DNA of 44,393 nt from Edaphobacter aggregans (GCA_022736715.1 DZDJ01000003.1:1-44393); one strand, 5' to 3'; shown: positions 28,211 to 36,511, counted from the first letter of the stretch. Made by a program: numbers and translations. Notes: generated by a model not told the origin, from the sequence alone.

Positions 28211-28213
28211 CTC

Positions 28214-28801
28214 TTAACGAATGGCCGCCATGGCGGCGCGGAAGAGCGACTCGAAGTCCCTGGCAGCGGCGGCATCGCGTTCGATGGCCGTCTCCACGGC
28301 CTTTTGCGCGGCGGGGCGCGGATAGCCCAGGTTGACCATTGCGGAGAGCACGTCTTCGCCGGAAGGCCCGGCCGAGCTGGCCATGGGGGCGCTGGCCATG
28401 TCTTCCAGCTTGTCCTTCAGCTCCAGCACCACGCGCTCGGCGGTTTTTTTGCCGATGCCGGGAATGCGGGTGAGCGTAGCGTGGTCCTGCCCGCGAATGG
28501 CTGCCACCAGCCGCTCCGGCGGCAGTCCGCTGAGCACCGTAATGGCCAGCCTGGCGCCGATGCCGCTCACGCCGATCAGCTTTTCAAAAAGCCGCTTTTC
28601 GTTGATGTCCAGAAAGCCAAAGAGCGCCAGCGCATCTTCGCGTACATGCGTGTAGATGAAGAGTGCCGCTTCCGCGCCTTCGGCGGGCAGGGCCGTGAAG
28701 GTGGGAATGCTGATGGCAACGTCATAGCCAACGCCGCCCACGTCCAGAATCACCTGGTTCGGTTGTTTTGCAAAAACGCGTCCGCGCAGATGGGCAATCA
28801 T
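28214..28801 (-). CDS. ruvA: Holliday junction branch-migration protein RuvA
   Basis: The 195-residue protein recognises four-way junctions and recruits RuvB for branch migration. It has domain I (1-63, OB fold, MIAHLRGRV start), domain II with two helix-hairpin-helix motifs (FEKLIGVSGIGARLA and LTRIPGIGKKTAERVV), and domain III at the C-terminus (SAMVNLGYPRPAAQKAVE). Length is normal. Neither ruvC nor ruvB is in the window. A conserved-looking hypothetical lies 48 bp upstream on the same strand. A Fic gene has been placed 3 bp beyond its stop without touching its reading frame. Confidence 0.97.
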   Translation of the reverse strand: MIAHLRGRVFAKQPNQVILDVGGVGYDVAISIPTFTALPAEGAEAALFIYTHVREDALALFGFLDINEKRLFEKLIGVSGIGARLAITVLSGLPPERLVAAIRGQDHATLTRIPGIGKKTAERVVLELKDKLEDMASAPMASSAGPSGEDVLSAMVNLGYPRPAAQKAVETAIERDAAAARDFESLFRAAMAAIR

Positions 28802-28849
28802 GCAGCCGATTGTAGCCTTTCGCTGGGTGTCAGCAGTGGTGGCGGTCCG

Positions 28850-29647
28850 CTATTTCCGCCGGTAGTGAATTGCAAACTCATAGCCCGCATTGGGCGGAAA
28901 AAGCTGCGACGCCAGCCGCAGACGGTCTGCCAGCGCGGCCGGCGCAAGCAGCGGATATTCGCGCTCGCGCAGATCGGCGTAATCAAAGTCCACCGTGAGC
29001 GAAAGCAGGTAAACGGCCACGGCATCGGCAAAGGCAGACTCGGTGAAGGCCGTCTTGGCCTTTTCGTCGATGCGGCCGGGCATACTGCGCTCGTTGCTGG
29101 CACTTTCGCCACGGCCAGTCCCTTCGCGGCCAAGAGCCTTGCGGCGGTTCTCCCAGGCGTCCTGGCTGGTTTCTCCGCGAACATCGGCCTGGGCCTGCGA
29201 CCACGCCAGCTCGGTAAAGGTGGAGGGCACGCCGACCGTATCCACAAAGGCGTGGCCCACGTTGATATAGAACTCAAAGGCCAGCGCAAAGCGGTCCTGC
29301 ATGAGTCGGCTGGAGATGAAGACGCACTCCGAGCCGCCAAAGCTGACATTGCGGTGGCAAATGGCCCGGTCGCTGAGCTCGTTGGAATGGGCCGGGGCCA
29401 CCAGCGTCTCCGTGGCATCGTCCATGGCCACTTCCCCAATGGTAAGCGGCACAAAATAATAGGCCTTGCCAGTGAGCGCCGCAGCGACAACCGCAGGCAC
29501 GGCCTGCACGATTCGCTCCAGGTCTTTCTCGTCGAGCCTGGTGTCGCCATAGGTGGCATAACAAACGCCGTTGGCGGCCTGCCGGACGGCCACCTCGCGG
29601 GCCACTTGGGTGGCGGGGATCAATTGAATCTGAGCGGTTTCTGCCAT
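28850..29647 (-). CDS. Hypothetical protein upstream of ruvA
   Basis: I do not recognise this 265-residue protein. It has no signal peptide or membrane segment. The start at 29647 gives MAETAQIQLIPATQVA. The middle contains a charged, probably disordered insert (about 160-200, RRKALGREGTGRGESASNER). The protein is otherwise balanced in composition, with coding bias like its neighbours, so it is very likely real. It ends 48 bp before ruvA on the same strand and probably shares its transcript. Confidence 0.65.
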   Translation of the reverse strand: MAETAQIQLIPATQVAREVAVRQAANGVCYATYGDTRLDEKDLERIVQAVPAVVAAALTGKAYYFVPLTIGEVAMDDATETLVAPAHSNELSDRAICHRNVSFGGSECVFISSRLMQDRFALAFEFYINVGHAFVDTVGVPSTFTELAWSQAQADVRGETSQDAWENRRKALGREGTGRGESASNERSMPGRIDEKAKTAFTESAFADAVAVYLLSLTVDFDYADLREREYPLLAPAALADRLRLASQLFPPNAGYEFAIHYRRK

Positions 29648-29749
29648 AAAGCGTTATTCTATCCGAGCGCTGAAAGATCGGTGCTGGCAGACCGCCAAAA
29701 TGCGGACGCACGCACCTCGTGGAACGATGCAGCCGCAGGGGAATCTACC

Positions 29750-30058
29750 ATGAACGCTACTTTACCCGATGCTCCGCAGACTTCGCTGAAGCGCGGCGAC
29801 CTGTTTGGTGTTCCGCTGGGAAGGATGGGCTGGTTTGCCAGCCTGCTGATGGCGCTCTCCGTTGGCTTCCTTTCCTTCTTTCTTCTCTGTTTTTTTGCCA
29901 TCATCACGATTCTGTTCCTCAACACCGCTGCGCACCTGAACATCGACTACGCCGACAGCTACAAATTTGTGGCCCTCCCGGCAGGCAGCGTAATAATGGT
30001 GTGCAGCCTGTTCTACATGGCGTTTCTGTGGCTGCGCCGCAGGCTCTCCGCAGAGTAA
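29750..30058 (+). CDS. Small two-helix membrane protein, unknown
   Basis: The 102-residue product opens MNATLPDAPQTSLKRGDLF and has two strong hydrophobic helices, about residues 33-57 (SLLMALSVGFLSFFLLCFFA) and 75-93 (PAGSVIMVCSLFYMAFLWL), ending in RRRLSAE. The positively charged tail would lie in the cytoplasm. AGGGGA precedes ATG 29750. It is divergent from the hypothetical gene at 28850-29647. No function can be named. Confidence 0.65.
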   Translation: MNATLPDAPQTSLKRGDLFGVPLGRMGWFASLLMALSVGFLSFFLLCFFAIITILFLNTAAHLNIDYADSYKFVALPAGSVIMVCSLFYMAFLWLRRRLSAE

Positions 30059-30112
30059 ACGGAGTGGTCAACGGCACAGTTAATCCTCTTTCTGAAGTAA
30101 ATCCGGCGGATC

Positions 30113-30127
30113 CGGTTTTCAAAACCG
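30113..30127. promoter_or_regulatory. Palindrome upstream of the GH3 gene
   Basis: CGGTTTTCAAAACCG is a perfect 15-bp palindrome about 100 bp ahead of the GH3 start. It has the size and symmetry of a LacI- or GntR-type operator for a sugar-utilisation gene. No regulator gene is adjacent, so this is a weak inference. Confidence 0.35.
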
Positions 30128-30225
30128 CCGAATTTCCTTGAAACCTGCTGCTTCCTGGCTCTCTCCTTGACGAAGCCGTTCAGCGCCGCCTATTTTGGTG
30201 GGGACCACTTTACCCGGAGTTTTTC

Positions 30226-32781
30226 ATGAATAGAAAATCGATTGTTCTTATGGCTGCATTTTTGCTTGCCCCATTTTCCACCCTTGCCTCTCAGGCTGCT
30301 TCCATTCACAAAAATGATCCGGCGGACACGCCGGCGGTGGAACAGCGCGTGGACAAGCTGGTGCAGCAGATGACGCTGGACGAAAAGCTGCGCATGATTG
30401 GCGGCACACGCGGCTTCTACACGCAGGCCGTGCCGCGGCTGGGCATTCCGGAGCTGAAAATGTCCGACGGCCCGATGGGCGTGCGCACCTGGGGCCCGAC
30501 GACGGCGTATCCGGCCGGCATTGGCTTGGCCGCCACCTGGGACACCGCACTGGCCCGCGAGATGGGCGAGCATCTGGGCCGCGATGCCCGGGCGCGCGGT
30601 GTGAACTTTCTGCTGGCTCCGGGTGTTGACATCTATCGTGCGCCGATGAACGGCCGCAACTTTGAGTACTTTGGCGAAGACCCGTACCTGACGAGCCAGA
30701 TTGCCGTGGGCTACATTGACGGCGTGCAAAGCGAAGGCGTCATTGCCACGGTGAAGCACTTTGCCGCGAACGACTCCGAGTATGACCGCCACAACACGGA
30801 CAGCTACCTGGACGAGCGCACGCTGCATGAGATTGCGCTGCCAGCCTTCCGCGCTGCCGTGGAGCAGGCGCATGTGGGCGCGATTATGGACTCCTACAAT
30901 CTGGTGAACGGCGAACACTCCACGCAAAACAAAGAGCTGAATATCCAGATTGCGCGCGACCGCTGGCACTTTGACGGCGTCCTGATGTCGGACTGGGACG
31001 CCACCTACGACGGTGTGGCCGCGGCCAACGGCGGACTGGACCTGGAGATGCCCTACGCCAAGCTGATGACGCCGGAGACGCTGAAGGCGGCTCTCAAATC
31101 CGGTGCGCTGACGGAGGCCACCATCGATGCCAAGGTCCGCCGCATCCTGCGCAAGGCGATCGAGTTCCATTTCCTGGACCGTCCGCAGCTCGACCCGTCG
31201 ATTCCGCTGGAAAGCGCAGCCAACCACCAGTTCACGCTGAAGGCTGCGGAAGAAAGCCTGACGCTGCTGAAGAACGCCGGCAACGTGCTGCCGCTGGAGC
31301 GCGCGCAGACGAAGACCATCGCCGTGATTGGCCCGGATGCGTGGCCAGCCGTTCCGGGCGCGGGCGGCAGCTCAGAAGCGACGGCCTTCCAGGCGGTCAG
31401 TTTTCTGGAAGGGATCTCACACCTTGCCGGAAACAACACCAAAGTGCTGTATGACCGTGGTCTGCTGGCCGACGACGCCATCATCAACGACACAAACTGG
31501 AGCACCGCTGCGCAGAACGGCAAGGACGGCATTACGGAAGAGGTCTTTGCCAACCCGGACTTTTCCGGCAGGCCGGAAATTTCCCGCGTGGTATGGAAAC
31601 CCCGCTGGCGCAGCACAGATGATTCCGTGGCCCCGGATCCGGCGCTTAATGCAGCAAAGGACCTGTCTCTGCGCTGGACCGGCTACTACACGCCAGGCAA
31701 GTCCGGCATGACGCGCTTCTACATTCAGCAGCAGGGTTCGGGCAGTTTTCGTCTGCTGGTGGATGGCAAGGCGGTGCTGGAGCACACCTTTATTGAAGGC
31801 GCCACGCCGCTCTATACAGAAGTGCCGTTGCAGGCAGGCCGTGCCTATCGCGTGCAACTGGAGTTCCACTACAAGCCTGCGAGCTGGAGCGGCAACAGCA
31901 TCAGCATGGGAGCCACACCAGCGGTGGACGCGCTGACGCCGACGCTGCCGGCCATCCTGAAGCAGGCCGATGCTGTGGTGGTGTGCGTGGGCTTCAACAC
32001 GGACTCCGAGGGCGAAGGCTCGGACCGCACCTTTACGCTGCCCGGCGGACAGGGCGACCTGATTCGCGCTGCGGCTGCGGCCAACAAAAAGGTGATTGTA
32101 GTGGTGACGGCGGGCGGCAACGTGGACATGACACACTGGCTGAGCCAGGTGCCTGCGCTGGTGTATGCCTGGTATCCCGGTGAAGAGGGCGGCACAGCTC
32201 TGGCACACGTGCTGTTTGGCGATGTGGACCCCTCCGGCAAGCTGCCTGCGAGTTTTGAGCGCGTGTGGGCGGACAATCCAACCCATGACAACTACTATCC
32301 GAATGATCCGGCGCAGGGCCCGACAGCGGTCCGCTACAACGATGGCCTCTTCTACGGCTATCGCTACTATGACCGCGCGCACGTCAAGCCGCAGTTTGCC
32401 TTTGGCTTTGGGCTTTCCTATACCAGCTTCCGCTTCGGCAATCTAAGCGTGGAGCCGAAGTCCGCAGCCAAGGGGCAGCCGGTGACGGTGAGCTTTGATG
32501 TGACCAACACGGGCAAGATGGCCGGAGCCGACGTGGCCCAGCTCTACCTGGGCGATCCCTCTGCCCCGGTCGAGCGCCCGCTGAAGGAGCTGAAAGGCTT
32601 CGAGCGCGTGGAGCTGGCTCCGGGGGCGACAAAGCATGTGACGCTGCACCTGAACGAGCACGATATGTCCTACTGGAATGTGAACCAGCATGACTGGACG
32701 GCTGCGCCGGGCAAATTCGTGGTCTACGTAGGCGACTCCTCACAGAATGTGCCGCTGCAGGGCGAGTTCAGCCTGCAATAG
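30226..32781 (+). CDS. Secreted GH3 beta-glycosidase with inserted PA14 domain
   Basis: The 851-residue enzyme has a signal peptide (about 1-25). Next come the GH3 TIM barrel (about 40-300), the alpha/beta sandwich, and a C-terminal FnIII-like domain (about 745-845). The nucleophile is D256 in VLMSDWDATYDG. The likely acid/base is E597 in SEGEGSDRTF. KHFAANDSE is the substrate-binding KHF motif. A PA14 carbohydrate-binding domain is inserted in the second domain at about 465-560 (LRWTGYYTPGKSGMTRFYI), as in a subset of beta-glucosidases. The likely role is cleaving beta-linked glucose or xylose from oligosaccharides in the periplasm or outside. CGGAG precedes the ATG. It ends at a UUCG-loop terminator. 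Confidence 0.93.
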   Translation: MNRKSIVLMAAFLLAPFSTLASQAASIHKNDPADTPAVEQRVDKLVQQMTLDEKLRMIGGTRGFYTQAVPRLGIPELKMSDGPMGVRTWGPTTAYPAGIGLAATWDTALAREMGEHLGRDARARGVNFLLAPGVDIYRAPMNGRNFEYFGEDPYLTSQIAVGYIDGVQSEGVIATVKHFAANDSEYDRHNTDSYLDERTLHEIALPAFRAAVEQAHVGAIMDSYNLVNGEHSTQNKELNIQIARDRWHFDGVLMSDWDATYDGVAAANGGLDLEMPYAKLMTPETLKAALKSGALTEATIDAKVRRILRKAIEFHFLDRPQLDPSIPLESAANHQFTLKAAEESLTLLKNAGNVLPLERAQTKTIAVIGPDAWPAVPGAGGSSEATAFQAVSFLEGISHLAGNNTKVLYDRGLLADDAIINDTNWSTAAQNGKDGITEEVFANPDFSGRPEISRVVWKPRWRSTDDSVAPDPALNAAKDLSLRWTGYYTPGKSGMTRFYIQQQGSGSFRLLVDGKAVLEHTFIEGATPLYTEVPLQAGRAYRVQLEFHYKPASWSGNSISMGATPAVDALTPTLPAILKQADAVVVCVGFNTDSEGEGSDRTFTLPGGQGDLIRAAAAANKKVIVVVTAGGNVDMTHWLSQVPALVYAWYPGEEGGTALAHVLFGDVDPSGKLPASFERVWADNPTHDNYYPNDPAQGPTAVRYNDGLFYGYRYYDRAHVKPQFAFGFGLSYTSFRFGNLSVEPKSAAKGQPVTVSFDVTNTGKMAGADVAQLYLGDPSAPVERPLKELKGFERVELAPGATKHVTLHLNEHDMSYWNVNQHDWTAAPGKFVVYVGDSSQNVPLQGEFSLQ

Positions 32782-32807
32782 GAATGTGATTTTCCTTTTG
32801 CTTGATA

Positions 32808-32836
32808 CGGAGAGCTTCGGCTCTCCGCTTCTTTTT
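32808..32836 (+). terminator. UUCG-tetraloop terminator after the GH3 gene
   Basis: CGGAGAGC (32808-32815) and GCTCTCCG (32820-32827) enclose a TTCG tetraloop and are followed by CTTCTTTTT. A textbook intrinsic terminator. Confidence 0.93.
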
Positions 32837-32982
32837 AAGAAATGCACCGGCCACAGGCCAGAAATGGCCATTAAACCAGAAAGCCACCGGAAGGAGACCG
32901 TTTGGCTTCCACCCGATGACTTTTTCTGGAGCCCCCTCCCCCGGAGGCCGCCAGAGAGCAGTAAATTTGAAAATCCTTTTTC

Positions 32983-33228
32983 TTACAACGCCCAGGCAGG
33001 AGCATTTCCCAAAAGCGCCGCTCCGGAATAGGCAGCCGAACCATCCCAGGCTGGCACATTGAAGCCGAGATCCGGGTGCGCGCTGGCATCGTCAGCATGA
33101 ATATGTTGCTCACGCAACTCCTGCATTACCAGGCTGCGGGCTTCTGCCTGCTCTGACGGGGAGCTGCGTTCCCAGAAGACCACAAAGCTCTGACCACATA
33201 CGCTGCACCGCACATCGCTGCTGACCAT
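32983..33228 (-). CDS. Small cysteine-pair protein, unknown
   Basis: The product is 81 residues from ATG 33228, which AGGAAG precedes; an in-frame ATG at 33252 adds eight. It begins MVSSDVRCSVCGQSFVVFWE, a CxxC knuckle like half of a zinc ribbon, followed by a charged helix (PSEQAEARSLVMQELREQHI) and a polar tail. Only one cysteine pair is present, so zinc would need His residues or dimerisation. It lies in the 700-bp interval between GH3 and thrS, divergent from thrS. Composition looks coding, but I cannot name the family. Confidence 0.5.
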   Translation of the reverse strand: MVSSDVRCSVCGQSFVVFWERSSPSEQAEARSLVMQELREQHIHADDASAHPDLGFNVPAWDGSAAYSGAALLGNAPAWAL

Positions 33229-33491
33229 CGACTTCCTGCAAAGCACCTGCATTTTCCTGTCCTCCCGGCATCGCCGTATTCTGTGCGGTTGTTCCGCTGA
33301 CAGTTATGAAGGTAGCTCCGCGCGCTGCGGCCGACCATCCCACTTGCCGGTATTTTCGCTGCACAGTTGGTTTTGCGGCCTCCCACGCAGGTGTTATGTT
33401 CGGACAGCGCGGTGCCGTAAAAGTGTCTGCCGCTCGACTTCTGCCCGCCTGCACCAATATGCTTATGCTTATAGCTTTCGAGTGAATTTCT
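33229..33491. promoter_or_regulatory. Leader region of thrS
   Basis: This 263-bp stretch separates the small Cys protein from thrS. I see no T-box signature and no clear operator. An AT-rich patch with TATGCTTAT repeats at about 33459-33472 is the best promoter-like sequence. The thrS ribosome-binding site is weak (GAGTGA). Confidence 0.3.
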
Positions 33492-35528
33492 ATGAGTAAG
33501 AGCACAATCGACGTACATCTACCCGACGGTTCGGTAAAGCAGTTTCCCGCAGGCTCTACCCCCTTTGATGTGGCGATGAGCATTTCTCCGCGCCTGGCCC
33601 AGGCAGTTGTGGTGGCGCGCGTTCGGCCGATGCAGACGGCAACCACCGCCACCACGACGACGGAGACCGCGGCATCCGAAGATGCAATGTATGCCGCGGC
33701 TGATGAGCATGCCGAGCGCGTGGTGGATCTGACGGCTCCGCTGACGGAAGACGTGGCGCTGGAGCTGTTGAAGGAGAACGACCCCGCCGCGCTGAAGGTG
33801 GTGCGCCACTCGGCCGCGCACGTGATGGCGACGGCCGTGCTGGAACTGTTTCCAGAGACCAGGCTGGGCCACGGCCCGGCCACGGACGCTGGCTTCTTCT
33901 ATGACTTCTATCGCCCCACGCCGTTTACGCCGGAGGACCTGGCAAAGATTGAAGCCAAGATGGCCGAGGTCGTAGCCCGGGACGAAAAATTTGTCCGCGA
34001 ATATGAGCCGCGCGAGCAAGGGCTGGCGCACTTCAAGGCAGACAACGACTTTATGAAGGTCCACTTCATTGAGCGCTTCACCAGGGACGGCGAGAAAATT
34101 TCGCTCTACCGCAATGGCGCGTTCGTGGACTTCTGCCGTGGGCCGCATGTGCCTTCCACCGGCCGCGTGAAGGCCTTCAAGGTAATGAGCCTTGCCGGCG
34201 CCTACTGGCTGGGCGATGAGAAAAATCCGCAGCTGCAGCGCATCTACGGCACGGCCTTCTTTAACCAGAAGGACATGGACGCCTACTTTGCGCATCTGGA
34301 AGAGATCAAGGCGCGCGACCATCGCGTGCTGGGCAGGCAGCTCGACCTGTTCTCGATTCAGGAGGTCGCCGGTTCGGGCCTGATCTTCTGGCATCCGAAG
34401 GGCGCCATCATCCGCAAGACGATGGAAGACTGGATGCGCGACGAGTGCCTGCGCCGCGGCTATTCGCTTGTCTACACGCCGCACGTCATGCGCACCGAGT
34501 TGTGGAAGATCAGCGGACATGAGGGCTTCTACTCGCAGAACATGTACGCGCCGATGGAGCTGGACGACGCCGACTACCGGCTGAAGCCGATGAACTGCCC
34601 CGGCCACATCCTGATCTACAAGAACACGCCGAAGAGCTACCGCGACCTGCCGGCGCGCTATGCCGAGCTGGGCAATGTGTATCGCTACGAGCGCAGCGGC
34701 ACCATGCACGGCCTGCTGCGCGTGCGCGGCTTTACGCAGGACGATGCGCACATCTTCTGCACGCCGCAGCAGATTGAGGACGAGGTGGTTGGCTGCATCG
34801 AGTTTGCGCAGTCCGTGCTGAACACCTTCGGCTTTGCCGACTTCAAAGTGGAGCTTTCCACCTGGGACCCGAAGGACCGCAAAAGCTATGCCGGCTCAGA
34901 CGAGAACTGGGACCTGGCCATCAACTCGCTGAAGACGGCGCTGGACCGCAAGAGCATCCCCTACAAGACGATTCCGGGCGAAGCGGCCTTCTATGGCCCC
35001 AAGATCGACGTAAAACTTGTCGACGTGCTGGGCCGCCTGTGGCAGCTTTCCACGGTGCAGTTTGACTTCAACCTGCCGGCGCGCTTTGAGCTGGAGTATG
35101 TCGGCGAGGACGGCGAACGCCACCAGCCGGTGATGGTGCATCGCGCCCTCTTCGGTTCGGTGGAACGCTTCTTCGGCGTGCTGATTGAGCACTATGCCGG
35201 TGCCTTCCCGCTGTGGCTGGCCCCGGTGCAGATCGGGCTGGTGCCCATCAGCGAGCGGCACCTCGGCTACGCCGAAAAGGTGAAGCAGGAGCTGGAGGCC
35301 GCTGGCTTCCGCGTGGAGCTGGATGGCCGCAACGAGAAGATGAACGCCAAGATCCGCGACCTGACCCTGCAGAAGATTCCCTATGTGCTGGTGATGGGAG
35401 ACAAGGAAGCTGAAGCCAGCGCCGTCAGCGTCCGCACCCGCGGCAAAGGCGACCAGGGCAGCATGCCATTTGCCGAGTTTCTGGCGAAGGCAAGGGGGCT
35501 GGTCGAAGGAAAATCGACAGAGCTGTAG
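33492..35528 (+). CDS. thrS: Threonine--tRNA ligase
   Basis: The 678-residue class II synthetase charges tRNA-Thr and edits Ser-tRNA-Thr. Domain order is TGS (about 1-100), editing domain with H106xxxH110 (HSAAHVMA), catalytic core with zinc cysteine C369 in MNCPGH, and C-terminal anticodon-binding domain. A stretch rich in Thr, Ala and Glu (about 46-76, TATTATTTTETAASED) interrupts the TGS domain. The editing histidines lie 33 residues later than H73/H77 of E. coli, which agrees with an insertion of that size. Its stop at 35526-35528 is followed by a 17-bp tandem repeat and a Phd/VapC module. A broken copy of its last codons lies at 36482-36511. Confidence 0.98.
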   Translation: MSKSTIDVHLPDGSVKQFPAGSTPFDVAMSISPRLAQAVVVARVRPMQTATTATTTTETAASEDAMYAAADEHAERVVDLTAPLTEDVALELLKENDPAALKVVRHSAAHVMATAVLELFPETRLGHGPATDAGFFYDFYRPTPFTPEDLAKIEAKMAEVVARDEKFVREYEPREQGLAHFKADNDFMKVHFIERFTRDGEKISLYRNGAFVDFCRGPHVPSTGRVKAFKVMSLAGAYWLGDEKNPQLQRIYGTAFFNQKDMDAYFAHLEEIKARDHRVLGRQLDLFSIQEVAGSGLIFWHPKGAIIRKTMEDWMRDECLRRGYSLVYTPHVMRTELWKISGHEGFYSQNMYAPMELDDADYRLKPMNCPGHILIYKNTPKSYRDLPARYAELGNVYRYERSGTMHGLLRVRGFTQDDAHIFCTPQQIEDEVVGCIEFAQSVLNTFGFADFKVELSTWDPKDRKSYAGSDENWDLAINSLKTALDRKSIPYKTIPGEAAFYGPKIDVKLVDVLGRLWQLSTVQFDFNLPARFELEYVGEDGERHQPVMVHRALFGSVERFFGVLIEHYAGAFPLWLAPVQIGLVPISERHLGYAEKVKQELEAAGFRVELDGRNEKMNAKIRDLTLQKIPYVLVMGDKEAEASAVSVRTRGKGDQGSMPFAEFLAKARGLVEGKSTEL

Positions 35529-35533
35529 ATCCT

Positions 35534-35589
35534 CCTTGCGCTTTCATGACCCTTGCGCTTTCATGACCATGGTCATATTCTATGGTCAT
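35534..35589 (+). promoter_or_regulatory. Tandem repeat and ATGACCATGGTCAT operator of the toxin-antitoxin module
   Basis: CCTTGCGCTTTCATGAC occurs twice in exact tandem (35534-35550, 35551-35567). ATGACCATGGTCAT at 35563-35576 is a perfect palindrome. Its half-site ATGGTCAT recurs at 35582-35589 and overlaps the antitoxin start. Phd/YefM antitoxins repress their own promoters through such palindromes, so this is the likely autoregulatory operator. Confidence 0.7.
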
Positions 35590-35884
35590 GAAAGCCGCGT
35601 CGAAGAAAAACCCGGCAAAAGCCGTTCCGGTTGCCCGCAAACAGGTACGAACGATTGCTGCTGGCGAGTTCAAAGCCAAGTGCCTGCAATTGATGGACGA
35701 GGTCGCTGCGACGGGCGAAACCATCATCATTACCAAGCGCGGCAAACCAGTGGTGAGCATTGCTCCGCCACCACAGGAGGAGCAGCCCTTTCGCTCACTC
35801 TATGGGCTGACCAAAGGCAGCATGAAGATTCATGGCGACATCGTGTCTCCCCTGCCAAATGAGTGGGAAGCGGACCGGGACTGA
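35582..35884 (+). CDS. Phd/YefM-family antitoxin
   Basis: The 100-residue protein (98 if the second ATG at 35588 is used) has the Phd/YefM signature AAGEFKAKCLQLMDEVAATGETIIITKRGKPVVSIAP at about 25-61. That is the DNA-binding fold by which these antitoxins repress their operon. The remaining C-terminal 35 residues would neutralise the toxin. The start codon lies within the palindromic operator and no ribosome-binding site is obvious, so translation may be leaderless. It overlaps the toxin gene by one base (TGATG), a standard arrangement. The unit sits directly behind the thrS stop. Confidence 0.9.
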   Translation: MVMKAASKKNPAKAVPVARKQVRTIAAGEFKAKCLQLMDEVAATGETIIITKRGKPVVSIAPPPQEEQPFRSLYGLTKGSMKIHGDIVSPLPNEWEADRD

Positions 35885-36297
35885 TGGATCGTTTCCTGCT
35901 GGATACACATGCCTGGATTTGGCTGCAGGAAGGTCTTCCCGGCATTTCGCCACGCCTCATCGCTCAAATTGACGAAGCACGCAGACGCAGCGATGTGTAT
36001 GTATCAGCTGTCTCTGTTTGGGAGATTGGGAATCTTACCGCTCGTGGTCGGCTCGAACTGGAGTCCCCCATAGACGTGTGGCTACAGTTGGCCCTCACGG
36101 TGGGCCGCTTGCAGCTCGCTCCGTTCGAAGCGACCATTGCACTGGCCTCTGCACGTTTGCCGGGTGCAATCCACGGCGACCCGGCAGACAGAATGCTGGT
36201 GGCTACGGCCCGTACGCACGGTTTAACCCTTGTCACCCATGACAAGCTCCTGCTCAAATACGGCAAGCAGGGCCATGTAAACGTTCTGGCTATTTAG
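35884..36297 (+). CDS. vapC: VapC-family PIN-domain toxin
   Basis: The 137-residue PIN-domain ribonuclease probably cleaves tRNA or rRNA when released by its antitoxin. The acidic metal-binding residues are D7 (LLDTHAWIW), E47 (SVWEIGNL), D99/D102 (HGDPADRML) and D120 (VTHDKLL), all intact. The ATG at 35884 overlaps the antitoxin stop by one base, so I prefer it over an upstream in-frame ATG at 35863. Its stop (36295-36297) overlaps the TAA that would have ended the truncated SPFH copy on the other strand. Confidence 0.9.
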   Translation: MDRFLLDTHAWIWLQEGLPGISPRLIAQIDEARRRSDVYVSAVSVWEIGNLTARGRLELESPIDVWLQLALTVGRLQLAPFEATIALASARLPGAIHGDPADRMLVATARTHGLTLVTHDKLLLKYGKQGHVNVLAI

Positions 36298-36481
36298 CTC
36301 CCGCTCTTTACCCCACCCCGCAAGCCGGCCAGAATCTGCGATATAGCGGTTTTCCAGTTGGTGTAGAGGGAACGTGATGCCCTGAAATGGCTTTTTTCTC
36401 AAGAAAAAGCCATCCTGCATATTCCTGGAAACTCCACGAAAACTGGAGAACCGCTATAGAAAATCATTGGCGGCGCCGGGA
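36294..36481 (-). pseudogene. Truncated 3' end of an SPFH gene, split by a miniature transposon
   Basis: Positions 36310-36340 and 36459-36488 match the intact SPFH gene at 37822-37852 and 37856-37885 base for base, and the flanking codon differs (ATA versus TCA on the plus strand). In translation DFLTQILAGLRGG becomes DFLSQILAGLRGG, so this was once a slightly different allele. It would have ended VKSGS at a stop at 36294-36296 instead of VHPQK. The 113-bp element at 36342-36458 interrupts it. The fragment ends abruptly at a join with a broken thrS end. Its shared bases with the thrS remnant (GACTG region) make the exact breakpoint uncertain by a few bases. Confidence 0.85.
36342..36458 (-). 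mobile_element. 113-bp miniature inverted-repeat element, copy 2, with TA duplications
   Basis: The element proper is 36344-36456, with TA at 36342-36343 and 36457-36458. It is the reverse complement of the copy at 14714-14826, with five differences in 113 bases and identical length. Terminal inverted repeats of 16 bp (TAGCGGTT...AACCGCTA ends) have one mismatch. Removing the element and one TA leaves CTGCGATAGAAAATC, which aligns without a gap to CTGCGTCAGAAAATC in the intact SPFH gene. So the insertion chemistry is directly readable as TA duplication. Confidence 0.92.
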
Positions 36482-36511
36482 CTGTTGGAAAGCAAGTCGA
36501 CCGAGCTGTAA
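36482..36511 (+). pseudogene. Remnant of a thrS 3' end
   Basis: Read in frame from 36482, this encodes LLESKSTEL followed by TAA. The intact thrS ends LVEGKSTEL and TAG. Most of the differences are at third codon positions or conservative. That pattern indicates an old or foreign copy of the end of thrS and not chance. It directly abuts the SPFH fragment and leads into the region upstream of the second Fic gene. Confidence 0.75.
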
